Below, one piece after another: positions 48,500 through 56,657 of a stretch of 64,000 nt of DNA. This DNA is from Bacillus sp. N13C7 (lineage in GTDB: Bacteria; Bacillota; Bacilli; Bacillales; Bacillaceae). A program made the position numbers and the translations under genes. Below the pieces are notes generated by a model, which saw nothing but the letters and a program-made list of their open reading frames with translations, was not told the DNA's origin and made no database searches. Location: positions 30,742 through 94,741 of the forward strand of contig NZ_JALAMO010000010.1 in assembly GCF_026790065.1 (NCBI RefSeq), in the 5' to 3' direction. Position 1 is the first letter of the stretch; the number at the start of each line of letters is the position of its first letter.

Positions 48500-48980
48500 T
48501 AACACCTCTATTATAAAGTGCTTTCAGCCGCTGTCTGGCACGAAATAAAACACTTTTAAAATTCGCCTCTGAAATATTCATAATATGGGATGCTTCTTTG
48601 TAATTTAGCTCTTTTAAATAATATAGCGTTAAGGCCTCCCGATAATTATCGGGGAGCTCGGACATATAACCAGTCAGCACTTCCTTTATCTCTACCTGAT
48701 GGGCAGGGCTCTGAACAGCATTTTGAAAGAGGCTTCCGATCAAGTCATCAGAAATGGTTACTTCTTTCTTATGCTTTCTGACGTAATCAATGAAGGCGTT
48801 TCGCGCCACTTGAAAAAGCCAGGGCTTTACTTTGCTGTGATCATAGGAGTGAATGTGTATGTATGCCCGCATAAAGGTTTCCTGCAGCAAGTCTTCGGCA
48901 AGATGCTTGTCTTTTGTCATGGAGAGCAGGAACCTGTAAACATCATTCATGTACATTTGGTAAATTTCATCGATCGTCAC
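48489..48980 (-). CDS. sigM: ECF sigma factor SigM
   Basis: A 163-residue extracytoplasmic-function sigma factor for cell-wall stress (antibiotics, salt, heat), directing wall and division genes. Region 2 (about 5-70, DVYRFLLSMTKDKHLAEDLLQETFMRAY) and region 4 (about 105-155, ELPDNYREALTLYYLKELNYKEASHIMN) are clear. Start is GTG 48980. Its own promoter matches the SigM consensus (49004-49032). Confidence 0.96.
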   Translation of the reverse strand: MTIDEIYQMYMNDVYRFLLSMTKDKHLAEDLLQETFMRAYIHIHSYDHSKVKPWLFQVARNAFIDYVRKHKKEVTISDDLIGSLFQNAVQSPAHQVEIKEVLTGYMSELPDNYREALTLYYLKELNYKEASHIMNISEANFKSVLFRARQRLKALYNRGVNDE

Positions 48981-49003
48981 TGCCTTTTCTCCCCTCTATG
49001 TTA

Positions 49004-49032
49004 TACACGCATAAGAAAGGTTTAAAGTTGCA
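49004..49032 (-). promoter_or_regulatory. Autoregulatory sigma-M promoter
   Basis: On the minus strand TGCAAC (49027-49032), 17 bases and CGTGTA (49004-49009) match the ECF sigma-M pattern upstream of sigM, as described for autoregulation in B. subtilis. Confidence 0.8.
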
Positions 49033-49121
49033 CATTACATGCAAACGGCTTTTTTATACCTAATCAAACACCATTTATATATAGTAACCAAAAATGGCCG
49101 CAAAAGATAGTACTGAGAAAT

Positions 49122-49147
49122 GTTTAACATTTTTACCAGCGGGGAAT
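49122..49147 (+). promoter_or_regulatory. yhdN sigma-B promoter
   Basis: GTTTAA (49122-49127), 14 bases and GGGAAT (49142-49147) are close to the sigma-B consensus GTTTAA...GGGTAT. YhdN is a known sigma-B general stress protein. Confidence 0.65.
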
Positions 49148-49176
49148 AGATAGTGAAAAAGTGAAGGAGTGGCACA

Positions 49177-50172
49177 ATGGAATATACCAGTATAGCAGAC
49201 ACAGGATTCAAAGCCTCAAGAATCGGCCTTGGCACATGGGCAATTGGCGGAACCATGTGGGGAGGCACCGACGAAAAAACATCAATCAACACAATCCGCG
49301 CCGCTCTTGATCAGGGAATCACACTGATTGACACCGCGCCGGCTTACGGCTTCGGGCAGTCCGAGGAAATCGTCGGGAAGGCGATAAAGGAGCACGGCAA
49401 AAGAGACCAGGTGATTCTCGCAACGAAAACGGCTCTGGACTGGAAGAACGGCCAACTGTTCCGCCATGCGAACAGGGCGAGAATTATAGAGGAAGTCGAT
49501 GATTCTTTGAAACGGCTTCAAACAGATTATATTGATCTTTATCAGGTGCATTGGCCCGATCCGCTTGTGCCAATTGAAGAAACGGCGGAAGTCATGAAGG
49601 AATTATATGATGCTGGGAAAATCCGCGCGATTGGCGTCAGCAATTTTTCAGTTGAGCAAATGGATACATTTCGCGCCGCTGCACCGCTTCATACGATTCA
49701 GCCGCCCTATAATCTGTTTGAAAGAGAAATGGAAGAGAATGTCCTTCCGTACGCGGAAGACAAACAGATCACAACTTTATTATATGGCAGTCTATGCCGA
49801 GGGCTGTTAACAGGCAAAATGACAGAAGAGTATACATTTGAGGGTGATGATTTGCGTAATCATGATCCAAAATTTCAGAAGCCGCGGTTTAAAGAGTATC
49901 TTTCTGCTGTTAATCAATTGGATGAGCTGGCAAAGACACGCTATGGAAAATCAGTGATTCACTTAGCCGTCAGATGGATTTTAGATCAGCCGGGCGCGTC
50001 GATCGCCCTTTGGGGGGCAAGAAAGCCTGAGCAGGTAGAAGCTGTAGCTGAAATTACAGGCTGGACGCTAAGCAGCGAGGATCAAAAAGACATCGATACC
50101 ATATTAAAAAATACGATATCAGACCCGGTCGGGCCGGAGTTTATGGCACCGCCGACCAGGGAGGAAATATAA
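49177..50172 (+). CDS. yhdN: Aldo-keto reductase YhdN (general stress protein 69)
   Basis: A 331-residue NADPH-dependent aldo-keto reductase (AKR11B type) that reduces aldehydes such as methylglyoxal. Catalytic tetrad residues are visible: Asp in TLIDTAPAYGFGQSE with Tyr, Lys in LATKTAL, His in YQVHWPD. SD AAGGAGTGGC. Divergent from the sigM operon. Confidence 0.95.
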   Translation: MEYTSIADTGFKASRIGLGTWAIGGTMWGGTDEKTSINTIRAALDQGITLIDTAPAYGFGQSEEIVGKAIKEHGKRDQVILATKTALDWKNGQLFRHANRARIIEEVDDSLKRLQTDYIDLYQVHWPDPLVPIEETAEVMKELYDAGKIRAIGVSNFSVEQMDTFRAAAPLHTIQPPYNLFEREMEENVLPYAEDKQITTLLYGSLCRGLLTGKMTEEYTFEGDDLRNHDPKFQKPRFKEYLSAVNQLDELAKTRYGKSVIHLAVRWILDQPGASIALWGARKPEQVEAVAEITGWTLSSEDQKDIDTILKNTISDPVGPEFMAPPTREEI

Positions 50173-50204
50173 CAAAAGCTGAGGGCCGATCCTCAGCTTT
50201 TTGG
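50172..50204 (+). terminator. yhdN terminator
   Basis: AAAGCTGAGG/CCTCAGCTTTTT immediately after the stop. Confidence 0.85.
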
Positions 50205-50306
50205 CGTTTTAACCGGAGAAATCTTAAAAATTAGTACCAGGTAATAAAAAATATTGTTATAATAGATAGCAGAAAGAATCATTGATTACGGCAAAGGAAG
50301 TGCGAT

Positions 50307-50906
50307 ATGTATAAGTTTTGTGCAAATGTTCTAAAAGCTATTCTTTCTCTACGCGGAGGAGTGAAGGTATATAACAAAGAAAACCTTCCGGCAGATTCAG
50401 GTTTTGTCATCGCGTGTACTCACTCGGGCTGGGTTGATGTTATCACTCTCGGAGTCGGGATTCTTCCTTATCAAATTCATTACATGGCAAAAAAAGAGCT
50501 GTTTCAAAATAAATGGATCGGCGCTTTTCTGAAAAAAATTCATGCCTTTCCGGTAGATCGGGAAAATCCCGGGCCAAGCAGTATTAAAACACCGATTAAG
50601 CTGCTGAAAGAAGGAGAGATTGTCGGCATCTTTCCAAGCGGAACAAGAACCTCTGAGGACGTGCCTTTGAAAAGAGGCGCGGTGACAATTGCGCAAATGG
50701 GAAAAGCGCCGCTCGTTCCCGCTGCTTATAAAGGGCCTTCAAGCGGAAAGGAATTGTTCAAGAAAGGAAAAATGAAGCTCATTATCGGTGAGCCTCTGCA
50801 GCAAGCTGATTTTGCCCACCTGCCGTCAAAGGAAAGACTGGCAGCGATGACAGAGGCCTTGAATAACAGTATTAAAGAGCTCGAAAAGAAACTGGAGCAG
50901 CTATAA
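50307..50906 (+). CDS. plsC: 1-acyl-sn-glycerol-3-phosphate acyltransferase PlsC
   Basis: A 199-residue acyltransferase making phosphatidic acid from lysophosphatidic acid, the second acylation of phospholipid synthesis, at the membrane. HX4D motif THSGWVD (about 35-41), FPVDREN and FPSGTRTSED (motif III). SD AAAGGAAG. A TATAAT (50257-50262) upstream may be its promoter. Formerly yhdO. Confidence 0.95.
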   Translation: MYKFCANVLKAILSLRGGVKVYNKENLPADSGFVIACTHSGWVDVITLGVGILPYQIHYMAKKELFQNKWIGAFLKKIHAFPVDRENPGPSSIKTPIKLLKEGEIVGIFPSGTRTSEDVPLKRGAVTIAQMGKAPLVPAAYKGPSSGKELFKKGKMKLIIGEPLQQADFAHLPSKERLAAMTEALNNSIKELEKKLEQL

Positions 50907-51007
50907 TCCATCAGTCCTGCCACACACTGGTTTCCCGATTGTTAATAAGTTCCTCTTCAATGAGCTATACTAATTTAGGAATTGATTATTGGGAAAGGTT
51001 ACAGAAA

Positions 51008-52135
51008 ATGAAAAAAATCATTGTAGTAGGGGCTGGAATTCTGGGAGCGTCAACAGCATATCAGTTAGCCAAAATGGGGGCCGAGGTTCTTGTGATCGAT
51101 CGGAAAGATAAGGGACAGGCCACCTATGCAGCAAAAGGCATTATTTGTCCGTGGCTGTCACCGAGGCAAAATCAGGCGTGGTACAGGATGGCAAGGGCAG
51201 GGGCACACTTTTATCCCTGTTTCATAGAGGAGCTCAGAAAAGAAGGCGGGAAAGAAACAGGTTATGCTCCTGTTGGTGCTTTGAGTATTCATCATGAGAA
51301 AGAAAAGATTGAGAAAATTGAAAAACGGGTGCAAGAACGTAAACGAGCTGCCCCGGAAATCGGTGAGATTTCTTTTCTTTCTGGAATAAAAACCGCCCGC
51401 ATGTTTCCGCTGCTGGCTAAACAATACCATTCCATTCATATAAGCGGCGCCGCCCGAGTAGACGGCGAAGTGCTCCGAGATGCATTAGTGCGTTCTGCTC
51501 AAAGAATGGGCGCCGTTTTTTTAACAGGCGATGCGAAGCTCCAATATCATTCGAAACGAGTGACAGGAGTAACCGTCGGTGATGATCGTTATGCTGCTGA
51601 CGAGGTGATTGTTTGTGCCGGTGTATGGGCAGACGAGTTGCTGGCGCCTTTAGGCATTCGTTTTAAAGTAAGTGTGCAAAAAGCGCAAATCATATATGTG
51701 CAGATTCCGGAGGCAAACGATATAGACACTTGGCCTGCTGTGATGCCGCCTTCTAAGGAATATCTGTTAGCTTATGCTGATAATAGAGTGGCTATCGGAG
51801 CGACTCGTGAAGATCATATAGAAGGACATGATGTGCGGATAACGGCTGGCGGGCTGCAGGAATTGTTGAACAAAGGTTTAGAAATGGCCCCGGGTTTAGC
51901 TAACAGCACCTTTCTAGAGGCAAGAGTCGGCTTACGTCCTTTTACACCAGGTGATGTGCCGGTCATCGGACCTCTTCCCGGCTGGGAAGGGATAATAGCA
52001 GCAAATGGCCTTGGATCGTCCGGCCTGACAATGGGACCCTATATGGGACAACAGCTGGCGAAGATGGCTCTCAAAATGGAAGTAGATATCAATTTAAAGG
52101 ATTATGATATCAAAAAAGCAGCAGAAGTTCAGTGA
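51008..52135 (+). CDS. FAD-dependent amino-acid/glycine oxidase-like oxidoreductase
   Basis: A 375-residue DAO-family flavoenzyme. FAD motif VVGAGILGASTAYQLAKMG (about 5-23), AAKGIICPWLS, VDGEVLRDALV and the C-terminal LRPFTPGDVPVIGPLPG with GLGSSGLTMGP. It resembles DadA/YurR-type proteins that oxidise D-amino acids or N-methyl amines. Start ATG 51008 with AAAGGTT seven bases upstream; the upstream frame lacks a site. I do not remember this gene between plsC and yhdP in 168, so it may be an accessory insertion. Substrate unknown. Confidence 0.85.
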   Translation: MKKIIVVGAGILGASTAYQLAKMGAEVLVIDRKDKGQATYAAKGIICPWLSPRQNQAWYRMARAGAHFYPCFIEELRKEGGKETGYAPVGALSIHHEKEKIEKIEKRVQERKRAAPEIGEISFLSGIKTARMFPLLAKQYHSIHISGAARVDGEVLRDALVRSAQRMGAVFLTGDAKLQYHSKRVTGVTVGDDRYAADEVIVCAGVWADELLAPLGIRFKVSVQKAQIIYVQIPEANDIDTWPAVMPPSKEYLLAYADNRVAIGATREDHIEGHDVRITAGGLQELLNKGLEMAPGLANSTFLEARVGLRPFTPGDVPVIGPLPGWEGIIAANGLGSSGLTMGPYMGQQLAKMALKMEVDINLKDYDIKKAAEVQ

Positions 52136-52154
52136 ACATCTGCTGCTTTTTTTG
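52111..52154. terminator. Terminator overlapping the oxidoreductase stop
   Basis: AAAAAAGCAGCAGA/TCTGCTGCTTTTTTT; the stop codon lies in the loop. It also faces the end of the epimerase gene. Confidence 0.85.
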
Positions 52155-52156
52155 TT

Positions 52157-53056
52157 TTAAATGTTTGACAATGACAGCTGATCCTCAGGCAGTGCTTTAA
52201 GTGAGCCATCATTGTTTAACACATTGCGCCATGTATAACGCGGTTCATAACCAAGGATCTTTTTCGCTTTATCGATTGCCATCAGTGTTTCATAACCTTT
52301 TATATCTCTCTTTAAAGAGACATCTGGGAAAAACCGCTTAACTAAGTCTTCGCTCGGTTCTTTCATAATGGTATCCGGTGCAGTAATATGGAAGACATCA
52401 TTTCCGAGATTGTTTTTTTCGACTGCAAGAAGGCAAGCCTGTGCAGCATCTCTGACATCACAATAGGCCCATGCATTTTTCTTTTGAATATCCTTTTGCT
52501 GCTCGTTCCAGTGCATGCCGGGAATTTTTTCGTACTCATCGGGCTCATATATATTCGCAAAACGAAGAGAGACAATTTGTGTATTGGTAAGCTTTGAATA
52601 CATGTCTGAGAGGATTTCAGTCAGCCGTTTCGCCATGGCGTACGATGATTTTACGATCGTCGGGTGCTCCTCGTCTACAGGAAGGTAGCTGAGCTCTTTC
52701 GGGACAAACGGATATCCCAGCACCGTTTCACTTGAAGCCCATACCAGCTTAGGGATCTTAAAATCTTTACAGGCTTCCAGCACATTAAAATTGACGAGCA
52801 TATTATTTTCAAATATCGCTTGGGAGGTATTCCTGACATCGGTCGGAATATTCCCGAGGTGGACCACGGCATCACAGCCCATAATAAGCTGACATACCTG
52901 GCCATAATCCCGCAAATCTGCTTGAATAAATTTTTTCGATGCTGATTCTTCTCTTAATAATCGATCTGACGCTGTCACATCATGGCCGGCCTCCAATATT
53001 GCTCTTACGGCCCAACGCCCTATTTTGCCTGCTGCTCCAGTTACGACTACTTTCAT
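52157..53056 (-). CDS. NAD-dependent epimerase/dehydratase
   Basis: A 299-residue extended SDR. It has the NAD motif VTGAAGKIGRWAV (about 4-16), active-site Ser (about 125) and YAMAK (YxxxK, about 137-141), plus C-terminal substrate-binding residues. It resembles sugar-nucleotide epimerases or uronate dehydrogenases. Monocistronic on the minus strand, beside the FAD oxidoreductase. I do not recall it at this place in 168. Substrate unknown. Confidence 0.82.
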   Translation of the reverse strand: MKVVVTGAAGKIGRWAVRAILEAGHDVTASDRLLREESASKKFIQADLRDYGQVCQLIMGCDAVVHLGNIPTDVRNTSQAIFENNMLVNFNVLEACKDFKIPKLVWASSETVLGYPFVPKELSYLPVDEEHPTIVKSSYAMAKRLTEILSDMYSKLTNTQIVSLRFANIYEPDEYEKIPGMHWNEQQKDIQKKNAWAYCDVRDAAQACLLAVEKNNLGNDVFHITAPDTIMKEPSEDLVKRFFPDVSLKRDIKGYETLMAIDKAKKILGYEPRYTWRNVLNNDGSLKALPEDQLSLSNI

Positions 53057-53173
53057 GTTTTCACTCCTTTTTCTCGCTGTTAAATGGAATTCAGTCCCTG
53101 ATTAGAATTCCCGGGGATTGCGGTTTTATTAGCAGCAGTTTTCAGAATAGGGAGGTTAACACAAAACATAATA

Positions 53174-53207
53174 AAAAAGACACCTCCATAAAAGGTGCCT
53201 TTTTACA
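53174..53207 (-). terminator. mpfA terminator
   Basis: Read on the minus strand AAAAGGCACC/GGTGTCTTTTTT (one mismatch) directly past the stop. Confidence 0.8.
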
Positions 53208-54542
53208 TTACGCTTCTTTCGGTTCTCCGGCTTCGATCAGCTCTTCTATCGCGAGCTTTTTCACTTCGATATAAGCGACGTGGTGGCCGTCGATTTCGTT
53301 AATGATAAATTCACAGCCTTCTTCGATGATAGAATCGTCTTTTTCAACATCATATTTTTGGGTAAGGAACCAGCCGCCGATCGTATCGACTTCTTCGTTC
53401 TCTAAATGAATGCCGAGCAGGTCATTTACTTGGTCGATTAACACTTTCCCGTCAAGAATGTAATGGTCTTCGCCGATTTTGCGGATTTCGTTAATTTCAT
53501 CAATATCAAATTCATCGCGGATTTCGCCGACGATTTCTTCGATAATGTCTTCAACCGTCACAAGCCCCGCAGTCCCGCCGTATTCATCAGACAGGATGGC
53601 CATGTGGACTCTTTCTTTTTGCATTTTGACAAGCAAATCTTGGATCGGCGCAGATTCAATAACATGAATGATCGGGTTGACGAATTGAGAAATGGTTGAA
53701 TCAACAGAAACCTCGCCGCTGATGCAGGCGGTCAGCACTTCTTTAATATTAATAACCCCGATAATGTTATCTTTATCGCCTTCTTCCACTGGGTAACGGG
53801 TATATTTTTCAATCTGAATGATGTCCATCATCTCAGAAATCTTGATATCATGCGGAAGACTGACAATCTCGGTCCGCGGAATCATAATTTCTTTCGCGAG
53901 CCTGTCGTCGAATTCAAAGATTTTATTCACATATTTAAACTCTGACTGGTTAATTTCACCGCTTTTATAGCTTTCAGATAAAATGATTCGCAGCTCTTCT
54001 TCAGAGTGAGCCAGTTCGTTTTCTGAAACAGTTTCCAGGCCAAATGCTTTTGTCAATAACCGTGCGGAATTGTTCAAAAGCCAAATGAACGGGAACATAA
54101 TGCGGTAAAACCAAATCAGCGGTTTCGCAAACAGCATAGACACTGCTTCCGCCTTTTGGATAGCGACTGTCTTAGGTGCAAGTTCTCCGACAACAACGTG
54201 CAGGAACGTAATAATGGCATACGCAAAAATAAACGATATGACATGTGAAAGGGATCCTGGAACGTTCATTTGTACGAAAAGCGGGTGAAGCAGCCTTTCA
54301 ATCGTTGATTCACCTAAAACCCCTAATCCGATGGAAGTCAATGTAATTCCGAGCTGACACGCAGATAAATATTCATCAAGATGCGTGGTCACTTTTTTTA
54401 CGGCTATTGCTGCTTTATTTCCTTCCGCGATCAGCTGATCAATCCGTGAGCCTCTGATTCTGATAATGGCAAACTCAGATGCCACGAAAAATGCCGTCAG
54501 GGCGATTAAAACAGCGACTAAAATCAAATTCACTATGTCCAA
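53208..54542 (-). CDS. mpfA: Magnesium exporter MpfA (YhdP), CNNM/CorC family
   Basis: A 444-residue CNNM/CorC protein exporting Mg2+. N-terminal DUF21 membrane domain (about 1-200, three to four helices), a CBS pair (about 215-335) binding ATP-Mg, and a C-terminal CorC/HlyC domain (about 355-435). Start is TTG 54542. The only nearby GAAGG is inside an 11-bp hairpin; a strong AGGAGGTG lies 39 bases upstream (see 54543-54586). cueR is the next gene upstream on this strand. Paralog of YhdT (56658). Confidence 0.95.
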   Translation of the reverse strand: MDIVNLILVAVLIALTAFFVASEFAIIRIRGSRIDQLIAEGNKAAIAVKKVTTHLDEYLSACQLGITLTSIGLGVLGESTIERLLHPLFVQMNVPGSLSHVISFIFAYAIITFLHVVVGELAPKTVAIQKAEAVSMLFAKPLIWFYRIMFPFIWLLNNSARLLTKAFGLETVSENELAHSEEELRIILSESYKSGEINQSEFKYVNKIFEFDDRLAKEIMIPRTEIVSLPHDIKISEMMDIIQIEKYTRYPVEEGDKDNIIGVINIKEVLTACISGEVSVDSTISQFVNPIIHVIESAPIQDLLVKMQKERVHMAILSDEYGGTAGLVTVEDIIEEIVGEIRDEFDIDEINEIRKIGEDHYILDGKVLIDQVNDLLGIHLENEEVDTIGGWFLTQKYDVEKDDSIIEEGCEFIINEIDGHHVAYIEVKKLAIEELIEAGEPKEA

Positions 54543-54586
54543 TTAGAACCTTCACTCTAGCAATGAGAATGAAGGTAACACCTCCT
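54543..54586 (-). promoter_or_regulatory. Hairpin-split ribosome-binding region of mpfA
   Basis: Minus strand: AGGAGGTG (54586-54579), then the stem ACCTTCATTCT/AGAGTGAAGGT (54576-54548, 11 base pairs including one G-U, loop of 7), then TCTAA and the TTG start. The start-proximal GAAGG is buried in the stem. If the stem is skipped, AGGAGG is 9 bases from TTG. An alternative short pair AGGT/ACCT would hide AGGAGG. The same layout with unrelated stem sequence precedes yhdT. Confidence 0.65.
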
Positions 54587-54602
54587 GTTAGATAAATTAG
54601 TT

Positions 54603-55034
54603 TTAACGTAACAGCAGCATAAATGATTGGAACACGGCGAGCTTTTCAGGCGGGAGCTTGCTTTTCAGCTTGTCACGATCCTCAGGCTTCAGCCGTTCAA
54701 ACCGATGCAAGATTCCGGAGATGTTTTGATTCATATGATCAATTTCTAATGCCAGATTTCCAATTTCATCATCAAGTTTAGCTGAAGAGGGAAACTGGTT
54801 CTCCAGTCGATCTTTTATATCGGACAGGGCCAATCGCTGCTTCTTGCAATCTACAATAAATATGAGTCGTTTGAGTGCATTTTCATCGTAGTAACGGTAA
54901 TTTGAACAGGATCTGGCCGGCGTAAGCAGACCGAGATTTGTATAATAATCAACTGTTCGTTTCGTTACTCCGGCAAGTGCCGCTAGTTCACTGATGCGAT
55001 AAGTCTCAGCCCCATCTATATCCCTCCCAACCAT
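54603..55034 (-). CDS. cueR: MerR-family regulator (CueR/YhdQ)
   Basis: A 143-residue MerR-type regulator. The DNA-binding domain is typical: [31 protein letters not shown] (about 12-42) and YRYYDE. A dimerisation helix follows (about 80-115). It matches YhdQ, which has been named CueR, the copper regulator of copZA. However, the usual C-terminal Cys pair of CueR proteins is not evident; the only cysteines are in ARSCSN and VDCKKQ, so its ligand is uncertain. The start is uncertain too (ATG 55034 has no good site). Same strand as mpfA, 60 bases upstream of it. Confidence 0.78.
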   Translation of the reverse strand: MVGRDIDGAETYRISELAALAGVTKRTVDYYTNLGLLTPARSCSNYRYYDENALKRLIFIVDCKKQRLALSDIKDRLENQFPSSAKLDDEIGNLALEIDHMNQNISGILHRFERLKPEDRDKLKSKLPPEKLAVFQSFMLLLR

Positions 55035-55189
55035 CACGTTATAGTTATGAGAATAGTTTAATATATGAAGGGTGTCTTGCACAAGTTTATTGTTTTTTGC
55101 CAGACGGGGGCCGGAGCTGTGGAATTCATATTCTGATTGAAGTAACATGTAAAGATAGAATTTTCAAATTTTTGATGGAGAAGGGACAG

Positions 55190-56371
55190 ATGAAATTGGC
55201 TGGGTTATCCCGGGAAATTGAAGAGAACTTAAATAAAGGATCATGGATTCGCAAGCTGTTTGATGAAGGCGCAAGACTAAAGAAAGAGTACGGGGATGAC
55301 CAGGTATTTGATTTCTCAATCGGCAACCCGGTTGTTGAACCGCCTGAAGCTTTTAAGAGGGCATTAATAGAGGAGGCCGAAAAAGGCAATCACGGATACA
55401 TACAAAACCAAGGGCTCCCCGCTGCAAGAGAAAAAGTTGCGCAATTTCTGGAGTCCCGTTTTGCAGCCGAGTTCTTGGCAGAACGTGTCGTCATGACGGT
55501 GGGCGCGGGCGGCGCATTAAATGTCGCGCTCAAAAGTATCGTAAACCCTGGTGAGGAGGTCATTATTCTCGCGCCTTATTTTGCCGAGTATAAATTATAC
55601 ATTGAGAACTACGGGGGAAAGGCTGTCAGCTGCCCGTTGACGGCCCGGTTTGAGATTGATATTGAAGCGGTAAGGCAATCGATCACTCCACAGACGAAAG
55701 GGCTGATTCTCAATACACCGCATAACCCCACAGGCACTGTTCTCAGCCAGAAAAATATAGACGATTTAGGCGCTTTATTAAAAGAAATAGAAGAGAAGAG
55801 CGGCCAGCCGATTTATGTGCTGTTTGATGAACCGTACAGTCAATTAATCTATGATGAAGAGCTGGCAAATCCGTTTCAATCGTACCATCGTGTGATATTG
55901 GCCAGCTCATTCAGTAAAGATCTCGGCATAGCCGGGGAGCGGCTCGGGTATATCGGATTGGACAGCCGAATGCCGGATGCGGACCTTTTGATCAACGCTT
56001 TTGTGTATTGTAATCGAACGCTTGGATTTGTGAATGCCCCTGTCATGATGCAGCGGGCTGTGGCAAGAATGGATGATTTAAGAGTAGACGCAAGCGCTTA
56101 TAAAGAGCGCAGGGATTTAATGGTCGACATTTTAAAAGAAGCCGGTTTTGAATTTGAAATGCCGAAGGGTGGTTTCTTTGTTTTTCCGAAATCGCCAATT
56201 GAAGATGAAGTCGCCTTTTGCGTGCATGCCGCCCAAAAATACAGACTATTAATCGTGCCGAGCAGCGGTTTTGGAATGAAAGGGCACTTCCGTTTGTCCT
56301 TCAGCGTGCCAATCGAGCAGATCAAAAAGTCACGGGATATTTTTGTATCCTTATATAAAGATTTTGTGTAG
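55190..56371 (+). CDS. yhdR: Class I aminotransferase YhdR
   Basis: A 393-residue PLP-dependent aminotransferase of the aspartate/AlaT type. Cofactor residues: [32 protein letters not shown], the PLP lysine in [16 protein letters not shown] and RLSFS near the end. Start ATG 55190 with GGAGAAGGGAC upstream, giving the expected length. Substrate unknown; annotated as aspartate-aminotransferase-like. Confidence 0.9.
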   Translation: MKLAGLSREIEENLNKGSWIRKLFDEGARLKKEYGDDQVFDFSIGNPVVEPPEAFKRALIEEAEKGNHGYIQNQGLPAAREKVAQFLESRFAAEFLAERVVMTVGAGGALNVALKSIVNPGEEVIILAPYFAEYKLYIENYGGKAVSCPLTARFEIDIEAVRQSITPQTKGLILNTPHNPTGTVLSQKNIDDLGALLKEIEEKSGQPIYVLFDEPYSQLIYDEELANPFQSYHRVILASSFSKDLGIAGERLGYIGLDSRMPDADLLINAFVYCNRTLGFVNAPVMMQRAVARMDDLRVDASAYKERRDLMVDILKEAGFEFEMPKGGFFVFPKSPIEDEVAFCVHAAQKYRLLIVPSSGFGMKGHFRLSFSVPIEQIKKSRDIFVSLYKDFV

Positions 56372-56379
56372 GAAAGCAA

Positions 56380-56420
56380 AGAAAAAGAAAACGGCTTTGA
56401 ATGCTGTTTTCTTTTTTTTA
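56380..56420 (+). terminator. yhdR terminator
   Basis: AAAGAAAACGGC.../GCTGTTTTCTTT with mismatches and a long T run. Confidence 0.6.
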
Positions 56421-56520
56421 ATATCCACAAAATCTCTCAATTAAAGCCTGCCCCATGACAAAAGTCTAAAAATTAGAAATCATTTTTGGAATGAGTTGTG
56501 TTACAATAAAATATACAATT

Positions 56521-56657
56521 TATAATCAAACTTTGACTTGGAGGTGGTATGATGGGGCCCTCTGCTTAGGCAACAATACACCGCGTACCTCAATGTTAAG
56601 GAAAAATGATTATATCAGGAGGTGACTCCTTATCCTTTAAAGAGGGGATAAGGTTAA
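56521..56657 (+). promoter_or_regulatory. Structured leader of yhdT
   Basis: After a TATAAT at 56521-56526, the leader contains mini-ORF MMGPSA (56549-56569) with TGGAGG at 56539-56544; GAGGT (56541-56545) can pair with ACCTC (56587-56591) and hide that site. Then AGGAGGTG (56617-56624), the stem CCTTATCC/GGATAAGG (56628-56653, loop 10), TTAA and the yhdT ATG. Without the stem AGGAGG is 9 bases from ATG. AGGAG (56617-56621) can also pair with CTCCT (56626-56630), which excludes the downstream stem. Confidence 0.6.
56549..56569 (+). CDS. Upstream mini-ORF of yhdT (6 residues)
   Basis: ATG-ATG-GGG-CCC-TCT-GCT-TAG encodes MMGPSA, with GGAGG 4-7 bases before the two ATGs. It is well placed for translation and sits in the yhdT leader. 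It contains a Gly-Pro pair; leader peptides with Pro or acidic residues are used in Mg2+ control of mgtA in enteric bacteria, but that comparison is only suggestive. Confidence 0.4.
   Translation: MMGPSA

Noticed and set aside
56622..56651. GTG frame of nine codons (TPYPLKRG) directly before yhdT, and a similar nine-codon GTG frame before mpfA.
   Set aside because: The GTG lies within the AGGAGGTG element itself, so initiation there has no usable spacing; I treat AGGAGGTG as the distal ribosome site of the main gene instead.
56521..56657. Magnesium M-box riboswitch before yhdT.
   Set aside because: The leader is too short and lacks the conserved M-box segments; no match to cation riboswitches I know.
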